In this document: one piece after another, positions 56,405 through 64,000 of the stretch
How the letters are laid out: each line of letters opens with the position of its first letter
How positions within the stretch are numbered: position 1 is the stretch's first letter
NCBI GenBank assembly: GCA_010015605.1
Contig: ML975249.1
Coordinates: forward strand, 1 to 64,000
Direction of reading: 5' to 3'
Source: Decorospora gaudefroyi
Lineage: Eukaryota; Ascomycota; Dothideomycetes; Pleosporales; Pleosporaceae
Length of the DNA stretch: 64,000 nucleotides
Position numbers and translations under genes: made by a program
The notes under the pieces: generated by a model
Told to the model about the DNA's origin: nothing
Database searches by the model: none
Seen by the model: the letters and a program-made list of their open reading frames with translations, nothing else

Positions 56405-57034
56405 ATGTCCGCTTCACCACCCCCCGAGGAGCGAGAGAAGGCCGACGCCGATGCGCGCGCAAAGGAGCAGGCCGAGCAGGCAGCGCTGCCGTACAAGTGG
56501 GACCAGACCATCAAGGACCTCGACATCACCATCACCATCGACGCCAAGTACAAGGGCAAGGACCTGGACGTCACCATCAGCCGGAATGCGCTCAAGGCCG
56601 GCATCAAGGGACATGAGCCCTTCATCCATGTACGTCCGGCATGCCCTTGGCCTGCACACGTGAATGTCTAACACGCGCTTCACCAGGGCGAGCTGCCTCA
56701 CGCCATCCGCGTCGACGAGTCTACCTGGACGCTGACGTCGACCGGCGCCACCAAAGAAATCTCCATCCACCTCGACAAGGTGAACCAGATGGAATGGTGG
56801 CCGCACGTGGTCACCTCGGCGCCCAAGATTGACACATCCAAGATCCAGCCCGAGAACAGCAAGTTGGGCGACCTCGATGGCGAGACGCGGGGCATGGTGG
56901 AGAAGATGATGTACGACCAAAGGCAGAAGGAGCAGGGCAAGCCCACCAGCGACGAGCAGAAGAAGGCGGACATCCTGGAGCAGTTCAAGAAGCAGCACCC
57001 CGAGATGGACTTCTCCAACGTGAAGATGGGCTAG
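56405..57034 (+). CDS. nudC: Nuclear movement protein NUDC
   Basis: CS-domain (p23/alpha-crystallin fold) co-chaperone of the dynein/LIS1 nuclear-migration pathway. Exons 56405-56629 and 56687-57034 give 190 residues, the size of Aspergillus NudC. After a charged helix (EEREKADADARAKEQAEQ) the CS domain reads YKWDQTIKDLDITI...GKDLDVTISRNALKAGIKG...ELPHAIRVDESTWTLTSTGATKEISIHLDKVNQMEWWPHV. The C-terminus carries the NudC signature GETRGMVEKMMYDQRQKEQG and ends FKKQHPEMDFSNVKMG. The 57-nt intron lies inside the CS domain. Confidence 0.95.
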
Positions 57035-57347
57035 AGAGAATGCAGCCCGGTCAGTCCCGTATACCATGAGATATGAATGCCGAAGCTTCCTCAACGAAGA
57101 ACACCGTGTGTGGAAAAAAGAGGAAGGAACGGCCCGTAGCCATCGAGGGGTACGTAGGTAGCTTCCCTCGCCGATACTGCCAAGCCGTGCTTGCCTGAGC
57201 CCTGTGCCTGTGTAAACATCGCTCCAACATCCACCTACCTGACATGCCAACTATCCAAATCATTCCACAGTCACATTCCATTGCACTGCATTGTGTCTAT
57301 CGCTATCAAACTATCGCTCTTCACCTACCGCCGCTACATCCATCAAC

Positions 57348-58888
57348 ATGTCGGCGATCAAGGGTAAGGGTAAGGGTAAAGCAAAGGTTCACCACCTAAG
57401 CAGCAACAACAGCATTTCGGACCATCACGTCGCGTCCACCCCCGAGTGGGAGCGTATGGCTGACGAAGCATTACGCTCTTACGTCGGCTACGATCCTCTA
57501 AAATCCCTCGACCCCAAGCCACCAAAGGCACCACTCGAGCGGCAACGACCAGCACTGGCAGATTGCCCCTCATCGATTCTCGAATCAAAATTACTGCCGT
57601 GGCCAAGTCCACACAAGGGCGCTCCATCGACACTTGAGGACTTCCAGACCTACATGACATATTTACGCGACCATTCAATCAAACACATTCGAATCATCAT
57701 GTGCAAGGAACCGTCAGCATACTGGGCCCCGGTCCTGTGGGATATGTATACGAACACCACCCGCGCCGTCACCGAAGACATGAAGCTTGCGAGCGACCAT
57801 CTGAAATATTTCAAAGACGTCTATGGGCTGCAAGATACGCAGCAACTCGAGTGGCCTGTCAGCGAGGGCAGAAGACCGTGGCCCCGACGCCAATTCCTCG
57901 AACTTCTTGTTGACTAGGAGTCCGGCCTCAGCAAGGGGAGGAAGTACACAGAATCCGATGCAGCTGAGGAGGTGCGGCCTTTCCTAAAATTCATCAAAGG
58001 AGTACAACCCCATCGAACCTCCAACAAACATGTAGATGATCTTAAGAGTACCTCGTATACGCTAGCAAACAAGATTGAGAAGCTGGTCACTTCGTGTTGG
58101 GGCGCCACATTCCGTGATAAATGTGGACTCTGGACACGGTTCGCCTTATTACAGTGGCTCAGAGAAGTCGAGGTGCTCCTCGATGAGCAGAAGGAGAAGA
58201 TCGACGCTATAATAGGTATGTAACCTCTACGTCGCTATGAAAAGGTGCCCTTTAACTGACTGTGACTGCACTGATAGCCAAAAGATTCGCCGATCCATCT
58301 TCGAACGAGGATCCAGCAGAAAAATCCAGCAAGGGCGCTTCCAGTCCCGCAAACGGAGATACATCACCTGAGTCTATTCAGGGTGCCTCTCCAGCAAAAT
58401 GTAACGAGGTCCGTCTAAGCAGCGATGAGCCCAAGTTTTCCAAGAACCAACTAGGTCAACTGTTGGCAACCTTCACCGACTTCAACATCGAAGAGAGATA
58501 TGTACGTATGTACTTCCTTGGATGGTTGCATGGCCAAGGCAAGAATTGCGTATGGGATCATGGCGTTTCCACAGAACAGCCGCAGGATGGATCCAGGCCG
58601 AACACGGGATCTGGACCAAATCATGGGACCAAGGAAGACGAACCTTTTGAGAATGGTGCCGAGTGCACCCAGGAGCGAAAGCACGAAGACTGTGAGAGGG
58701 ACGACGAGGGTGCGCATGCTGGAAAGCATGGCGAAAGGAAAAAGGAGGAATGTGGGGATGAGGATGACGAGAGGACAGTGGTGGATGCTTCGGATGGTAT
58801 CGATGACAAAGCAACAGAGTTTGAAGACAAGAAGAAGCCGGTGCTCGTGTTTAATGCCAACAAGGAAAGCAACTGTCGTATTTCGTAA
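57348..58888 (+). pseudogene. Orphan gene interrupted by an in-frame TAG
   Basis: The frame starting MSAIKGKGKGKAKVHH runs 189 codons to TAG at 57915-57917. The same frame then continues without a break in character (ESGLSKGRKYTESDAAEEVRPFLKFIKGVQ, IEKLVTSCWGATFRDKCGLWTRFALLQWLREVEVLLDEQ). It reaches 58215, where a 62-nt intron (58216-58277, GTATGT...GATAG) leads to a last exon ending at 58888. No donor upstream of the TAG makes an acceptable intron. TAG is one C-to-T change from CAG (Gln). A further optional intron (donor GTACGTATGT at 58502, acceptor near 58579) is possible in the last exon. No family recognised; the N-terminus is basic and the C-terminus very acidic. Either a recent loss-of-function allele, a truncated functional protein, readthrough, or a base-call error. 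Confidence 0.5.
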
Positions 58889-59441
58889 CCACTTCCCGGC
58901 AAAGTGTCATTCTATTGTCCCGTCAAACCGGAGTCAGGATGAAGTCAGCGTTCCATAATGGTAGCACATTCCTATCGAGCTCTTATGAATAAAATGCTAC
59001 TCAAATACAACAGACCATGTCAGCGACGTGGCTTTGTGCGTGTAATTTTTCTCCGAGTTAGAGGCGTCCTAGCTCAGCGTTTGGGATACGTTTTGAGAGC
59101 GGTGATGTGGGATGATATATGTCTCTGGTTGAAAGAAGAACGCTCTCCTTCCAAGTGCGGGTGGTGGAGGAGAACAAGTGGAAATAGGGGCAGGCTGTTT
59201 GATCCATTCCCGAGGAGTAAGTTCTAACTTTCACTACGTTTCGGGGCAGGTGCAAAAGATCGAGGTACAGAAACCAACAACACCAACGCGAACCCAACTC
59301 ACTACTACTTTCCAAGGTTTCACAGCAAATCAGCGTATTAAAATAAATATATCATTCTCAACCCACCCCATCCTTCTACCTACCAAAACCAAAAAATAAA
59401 ATAAAATATGATACCCAATTGAAAGCAAGCAAGCAAGCAAG
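58889..59441. other. Convergent 3' region
   Basis: 550 bp without a supported gene between the interrupted gene and NVJ2. It ends in an A-rich stretch and a (GCAA)n run at about 59423-59441. Confidence 0.4.
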
Positions 59442-62400
59442 CTACGTAACCCCCCGCTCTCCCCACACATGCCCATCCTTCGCCTTCACAACCGGACTAG
59501 ACGGCTCACTCGGATCCGGCGGGGGCGCCTCCACAACCAACAACGGCTCGCGCTGCTGCTGATCCTCTGGACGGGCCACCTCACTCGCCCTCCTCTGATG
59601 CGCACCCAGATTCAAACTCTGCTGTCTCTGTCTTCGTTTGGGCAACGGCGGCGGAGTAGCGTTAGACGACGTTTCTGCAGCAGGCATCGAAATACTAGCC
59701 GCACTAGATTTGCGTCTCGGCATCTGCATCTCTGGATTCGAATTCGAATTCGAATTCAGATTCACACTGGTAGTAGTAGTAGTATTATTGTTGTTGTGAG
59801 CAGCGAGTGGTTTCCTCCGAAACAAGTCCTCACCATCGCCGCCGAGCGGGTCGAGAATCTGATCGCTCAGTTGCGGGGGGGAAGGAAGGAGGTGGTGGTG
59901 GAGGGAAGAAGCGGAGGATTTCGGGGCGTCGAGATCGTCTTCGGTGGATTTGTTGGTGGTTAGGATGGGGGTGGTGGAGAGGGGTTTGCGTTTGGTTAGG
60001 TTTGCGAATGTGGAGGTGGCTGCGGCGGGGAGGGTGGTGGCCCATGTTTGTCTCTTTTCTGTTTTGGGGGGTAGCGGTAGTGGGGTGCCCGGGGGTGGTA
60101 GGGGTTGGCCGCGGCCCATGGGTTCGGTGTGGGATTTTGAGTGGGAGTGGAGGTGTGGGCGTGGGTCTTGGGATGCTTCGCCGTCTAGGCTCAGGCCTTC
60201 GGAGGTTGGGGGGCGGTTGTTGTTGATGAGGCTGGTTTTACTTCCTGTGGGGTTGTTGGTGCGGGAGGATTGCGGGTTGTGTTTTGCTGCTAGCCAGTTT
60301 CTCGCTGCGGCTGTTGCGGAGTTGAGCGATTGGTTGATGGTTTGTTTCTTTGTGTTGTTCATGTTTGTCGCTCCGGCTGCTGCGGCGGCGGCGGCAGCAA
60401 TCTCCTGGGCTGACAAATCTCTGGATCTCGTTCGTGAATGAGCTTGCTCGTTGTTGGGGATTGATGCTGATTTCGTGCTCACTCCTGAGATCGACGCTGC
60501 AGACACGTCTTCCGACGAACTAGTTGATGACTCTGTTGGCTGCCTTTGGGCGTTTGGTCGCAGCGGTGACTGTTGAGGGGACGTAATTGGAAGGGATCTG
60601 ACACTGGTTGGTGTCAAAGTACGGTCGTAAGCCATCTCAGCCGAGGCGTTCAAAGAATCGACCTTGACCTGAGCTGCTGATGAGGACGATCGCATTGGCC
60701 GTGGTCTCGGTGAGGCAGAAGAAAACTTGTAGTCCGCGGAGGAAGACATGCCAGTGCCAAGCTCGTCCGAATCGACGCTGGAAGAGATGGAGAAATGCGA
60801 ACTTGCTGAATCAGCTTTGTCATCAAGTTTCTCTGCATCCGCCATCGCACTGTCCAGTGTAGCATCGTCTTGCTTGATCTTGTCCGCCTCCTCTTCCTCG
60901 TCTTTCGTATCCTCTTCCCATATTCCACCTCTTATGACCTGCGCAAATGTGTCTGTAAACGGCAAATCGTCCCAATTAGGCAACACCAATGTTTCGTTGA
61001 CGACTTCTCGTATGCGACCCTCTATTGCTCTGAGGACGACACCGTATGTGATTTGGCGCGAACTTACAATAGGCTCGAGCGAAAATTCCATTCGTGGCGG
61101 TGTCTCGAACGTCATCCACAGCCTGTTGCTTGGTGGTGGTTTGACTCTGATGAGGATATGTCCATCCAACTTCTTCAGCACGGTCGCGAGAACGATTGTC
61201 ACTTCGCGGGCTTTAAAACGTGCACCCAGATCGATCCGCACCGTTGCCATAATCTCGATCCGGAAGTTGCCTTTGTAACTAACATCGGCTTCGACGACAA
61301 GATCGCCGTCGACAGTAAGCTCTTTGAGCTTTGGATTGGTAACAAAAGGTGGCAAGGTGCCCATGTCGACCTTGCGCAGCTCCACGCTGCTGATGATAGC
61401 AGGCTTCGGCACTCGAGCTATCTTCTTGTTGATCTTGGTTGCGATGAATTCCTTGACCTGAGACGTCTTGTACAGAGCGAGGAATACCCTGCCAATGAGT
61501 GCGTTGATCCAACGGGTATGCAGATTCTCTTCCGAGGCATGTAGCTGTTGGACAAGCTTGACGAGATCCGGCGTATCGAATTTGAGCGGAACGCATGGCG
61601 ATTCGGCGGCTGAAGGGTCTCTTTGGTTCTCCTGGGCGTGCAGCATGGCGTGATAGAAGTCTTCCTTCTCGGAGCAGTTGTCTGAGAAGAGGTAGAAGCC
61701 TTTCGCGTCCGCAGCAGTGTTACTGTCCAGCTTTTGGATGAGTCGAATGCCTATGTGCGTGAGTATGACTGAGATGCAATAGTCGCGACACGGAGAAGCG
61801 TACAGTTCCTCTTGATCCACAGTTCTCCTTCCGGTATTCTTTCTCCACCAGCGTATATGTCCACTTTGTAATAGGTAAGCGATATTACGTGGCGTACTTC
61901 GAGCTGGTCCTCGTTGTCGTAGAGCATGAGATGTCCTAGGCTGGCCTATTGTTAGCTCTGAGATTCGCAACACTGCCAAGGCGAAAGCGACATACCGCAG
62001 GACGACATAGAAGACGTTCCGGGCCTTCTTGCTCCTCGCATTCGACCCTTCTATTGTTGGAGTCATAGTTTTGTTTCGATCGAATATGCTCCTGTACATG
62101 GACTGATAGACGCTGGGGCTCTCCATGGACACTACAGCGCCTGCAGGCGTCGTCCGGTCCGGAGGCTTGCCGTTGACGCCGCCTGGCACATATTCCCGGC
62201 AGACGGCAAAGTAGCCAGCGCATACATCTGGCTCATGCGTCCTCCCCTTGAGCTTCTCCAGTATCTCTTCATCGATCCCGACGCCCAAGTGGACGTTGTC
62301 TTCTCGCTTCCCATTTGTGGATCCGTTCGACTGCCTGCGTTGTTCCGGTGTGGCTACGTCGTCCGATGTGGTTGCACCGACGCCCTCTTGATCGACAGCG

Positions 62401-62516
62401 ATCGTTCCCCAGAGCCAGGCGACAACAAGCACAACCGGCACGAGTGTCAGCCCTCCCACAAGATAGCCCCATACAAAGATCTTGAATGCGGTTCCATACC
62501 CCCAATCCCCGCTCAT
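59442..62516 (-). CDS. NVJ2: NVJ2-like membrane-contact-site lipid-transfer protein (PH + SMP)
   Basis: Tethers the ER to vacuole/Golgi and moves lipids through an SMP tube; human counterpart is TEX2. Exons 61996-62516, 61804-61940 and 59442-61750 give 988 residues. An N-terminal membrane anchor (GYLVGGLTLVPVVLVVAWLWG) precedes a cytosolic PH-like domain (NVFYVVLRLGHLMLYDNEDQLEVRHVISL...WIKRNCIRLIQKLD...KGFYLFSDNCSEKEDFYHAML). The SMP domain follows (WINALIGRVFLALYKTSQVKEFI...GNFRIEIMATVRIDLGARFKAREVTIVLATVLKKLDGHILIRVKPPPSNRLWMTFE...REVVNETLVLPNWDD). A 450-residue disordered Ser/Pro/Asn-rich tail includes an Ala run and a NSNSNSN repeat. The introns are 55 and 53 nt, summing to 108, so unspliced DNA also stays open and would give a wrong 1024-residue protein with a garbled PH domain. 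Confidence 0.9.
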   Translation of the reverse strand: MSGDWGYGTAFKIFVWGYLVGGLTLVPVVLVVAWLWGTIAVDQEGVGATTSDDVATPEQRRQSNGSTNGKREDNVHLGVGIDEEILEKLKGRTHEPDVCAGYFAVCREYVPGGVNGKPPDRTTPAGAVVSMESPSVYQSMYRSIFDRNKTMTPTIEGSNARSKKARNVFYVVLRYVAFALAVLRISELTIGQPRTSHALRQRGPARSTPRNIAYLLQSGHIRWWRKNTGRRTVDQEELYASPCRDYCISVILTHIGIRLIQKLDSNTAADAKGFYLFSDNCSEKEDFYHAMLHAQENQRDPSAAESPCVPLKFDTPDLVKLVQQLHASEENLHTRWINALIGRVFLALYKTSQVKEFIATKINKKIARVPKPAIISSVELRKVDMGTLPPFVTNPKLKELTVDGDLVVEADVSYKGNFRIEIMATVRIDLGARFKAREVTIVLATVLKKLDGHILIRVKPPPSNRLWMTFETPPRMEFSLEPIVSSRQITYGVVLRAIEGRIREVVNETLVLPNWDDLPFTDTFAQVIRGGIWEEDTKDEEEEADKIKQDDATLDSAMADAEKLDDKADSASSHFSISSSVDSDELGTGMSSSADYKFSSASPRPRPMRSSSSAAQVKVDSLNASAEMAYDRTLTPTSVRSLPITSPQQSPLRPNAQRQPTESSTSSSEDVSAASISGVSTKSASIPNNEQAHSRTRSRDLSAQEIAAAAAAAAGATNMNNTKKQTINQSLNSATAAARNWLAAKHNPQSSRTNNPTGSKTSLINNNRPPTSEGLSLDGEASQDPRPHLHSHSKSHTEPMGRGQPLPPPGTPLPLPPKTEKRQTWATTLPAAATSTFANLTKRKPLSTTPILTTNKSTEDDLDAPKSSASSLHHHLLPSPPQLSDQILDPLGGDGEDLFRRKPLAAHNNNNTTTTTSVNLNSNSNSNPEMQMPRRKSSAASISMPAAETSSNATPPPLPKRRQRQQSLNLGAHQRRASEVARPEDQQQREPLLVVEAPPPDPSEPSSPVVKAKDGHVWGERGVT
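59736..59760 (-). repeat. (GAATTC) hexamer run in NVJ2
   Basis: Four contiguous GAATTC-type units encode the alternating Asn-Ser stretch in the NVJ2 tail. Confidence 0.7.
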
Positions 62517-63411
62517 CTTGCCGTGTGTCTTATGCTTCTAAACGAATCATCCTCCGGCGTGCGCACATGCGTTACCGAGGCCTCGTGTTCGAACGGTGCG
62601 CAAAGCGAGTTTATGCGTAGCGGATCGGGCGCGTAGGTTCAGATGTAGTAGGTAAGCTCGGCGCGTCGAAGCGGGTATTCGTGGATGGAATGGCAGACAC
62701 TGCGTACTTCCACCTGGAGTATTAGGTATTATGACAAGATTCTATCTAAGAGAAGCAGGGTACTCTCTAAACATGTAGTCTTGGGCAATAGTGGTGAGAC
62801 ACCTTGGAACTATGGGGCGGGGCCGGAGTTAACGACTCCACGTGTGAGGTTGCAGGTCATGGATCAGCCGCTAAGCTCGGTAACGTCCCGCGCTGCTATG
62901 ACGGCATCTTCGATATTTATAACCACCGAACGTTCACACCACTACAACCATCTTCTAGTATGAGTTTCTACCAGAACATTTCATTGTAATCGACGCGGTA
63001 AGTTACTTGATTTCCAAGTCTAGTCACCCAGAGCTTATTGTAAATGCGGGGCTTGGCTGGTTTCTTGCGCTCCGTAAACTATACAAGCTTCTTGATTTAT
63101 CAATGCTCTTGTTTATCTCTTATCATTCGCCAGAGTGTCTAGATCTAAGATGCTGAACTCGAAGATTCTTTCGAATCCGCCATGTTCAGTAGTCACAAGC
63201 AGATTTGAAAGTTGAAGTACCGCTGAGAACAACGGGACCGTCTGCTCTTAAGTAAGGCATTCACTAACACATAATAGGCACCATATACAAGAGAACCCAA
63301 AATTACGCAAATCACCCCTGCTGTTTACTCGAAACACAAACACCGATCCAATCTCGATACTCGAAGAAGGTCCCATTCGCACCAAGGCCGACAACCACTA
63401 GTCCATCCACC
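62517..63411. other. Divergent promoter region NVJ2 / molybdopterin synthase
   Basis: About 900 bp with no supported gene. Presumably holds both promoters. Confidence 0.4.
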
Positions 63412-63957
63412 ATGTCCACAACCGAGCCACCAACCTACAACCCCTCCATCCCCTCGGACCCCATCACAAAAACCACACCAACAATCCACGTAGAACTCAC
63501 CCCGCATAATCTGGACACCCTATCCGCCACAAGATTCGTCCGCTCCCCCTCCGCCGGCGCAACCGTCCTCTTCATAGGCACAACGCGCGACTCCTTCGCC
63601 AACCAGCCCGTCAGCTCCCTATCCTACACCTCGTACGCACCACTGGCCATCTCAACGCTATACCGTATCGCGAATGAGATCCTTACCAAGCATGCCTGCA
63701 CCAAGATCGCGATTGTGCATAAGTTGGGCGAGTGTCCGATTGGGGAAGAGAGCATTGTGATTGCGGTGTCGGCGCCGCATCGGCAGGCGGCGTGGAGGGC
63801 GGGCGAGGAGGCGCTGGAGGAGACGAAGGAGAAGGCTGAGATATGGAAGTTGGAGCGGTTTGAGGGAGGTGAGGGGGTGTGGAGGGCGAATCGCGATGGG
63901 AAGATGGGGTTTAGGGTTGACGGTGGTGGTGGTGGTGGTGAGGGGAAGGGCGGGTAA
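63412..63957 (+). CDS. cnxH: Molybdopterin synthase large (catalytic) subunit, MoaE/MOCS2B
   Basis: Converts precursor Z (cPMP) to molybdopterin with sulfur supplied by the small MoaD-type subunit. This step is needed for nitrate reductase and other molybdoenzymes; CnxH is the Aspergillus counterpart. Single exon, 181 residues. MoaE motifs are GATVLFIGTTRDSF, LSYTSYAPLAISTLYRIANEI, IAIVHKLGECPIGEESIVIAVSAPHRQAAWRAGEEALEETKEKAEIWKLE and the C-terminal WRANRDGKMGF. The two lysines in ETKEKAEIWKLE lie where the family's active-site Lys is found. The C-terminus ends in a Gly-rich repeat. No molybdenum-cofactor partner gene is in the window. Confidence 0.93.
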   Translation: MSTTEPPTYNPSIPSDPITKTTPTIHVELTPHNLDTLSATRFVRSPSAGATVLFIGTTRDSFANQPVSSLSYTSYAPLAISTLYRIANEILTKHACTKIAIVHKLGECPIGEESIVIAVSAPHRQAAWRAGEEALEETKEKAEIWKLERFEGGEGVWRANRDGKMGFRVDGGGGGGEGKGG

Positions 63958-64000
63958 GACAAGAAGCGGGGGTTGGGAAAGGTGGTAAACCGGGTGCGGG

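Noticed and set aside
57900..57917. Intron ending at the TAG of the interrupted gene
   Set aside because: Upstream GT candidates give either too short an intron, wrong phase, or no usable donor and branch site.

Overview
The window is nuclear DNA of a filamentous ascomycete. The genes carry GT-AG introns of mostly 45-60 nt with CTAAC/CTGAC-type branch points just before the acceptor. They encode eukaryotic machinery (FACT, PRC2, inner kinetochore, clathrin adaptor, NatA accessory factor) together with families typical of moulds (Zn2Cys6 regulator, HET-domain protein, class II DAHP synthase, CBM18-copper radical oxidase). The gene mix, several orphan Ser/Pro-rich proteins and AT-rich repeat-scarred spacers suggest Dothideomycetes, probably Pleosporales; that placement is inference from memory of the families, not a search.

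Layout. 0.5-6.5 kb: a mitochondrial-type TRM61 tRNA m1A methyltransferase (-) divergent from a DCR2-like phosphatase (+), then an orphan zinc-ribbon protein (+). 6.5-11 kb: no convincing gene; strongly strand-skewed DNA. 11-16 kb: a Zn2Cys6 regulator (-) and the FACT subunit POB3 (-), whose ATG is split by an intron. 16-20 kb: repeat relics and a decayed membrane-protein-like stretch. 20-30 kb: a second zinc-ribbon orphan (+), a secreted three-CBM18 glyoxal-oxidase-type enzyme (+) and an F-box-like orphan (-). 30.8-34.3 kb: the kinetochore protein AME1/CENP-U (-) divergent from a twin CX9C protein (+). 35.5-42 kb: an FAD monooxygenase (-) and a HET protein (-). 44-48.6 kb: a Harbinger-transposase-domain protein (+), a myristoylation-signal protein (-), class II DAHP synthase (-) and a HYPK-like NatA factor (+). 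49-58.9 kb: PRC2 methyltransferase KMT6/EZH2 (-), AP180-type adaptor (-), NUDC (+), and a gene interrupted by an in-frame TAG. 59.4-64 kb: the lipid-transfer protein NVJ2 (-) and the large subunit of molybdopterin synthase (+).

There is no obvious gene cluster; the genes are mostly independent housekeeping functions. Notable pairings are short divergent promoters (TRM61/DCR2 278 bp, AME1/CX9C 203 bp, AP180/NUDC 387 bp, DAHP synthase/HYPK 514 bp). The last contains two perfect Gcn4/CPC1 sites. Exon-intron models below were built by hand from splice signals, reading phase and family knowledge; each summed coding length is a multiple of three. I found no clearly undescribed biological system. 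The best leads are the exapted transposase domain, the broken genes and the hidden in-frame introns.
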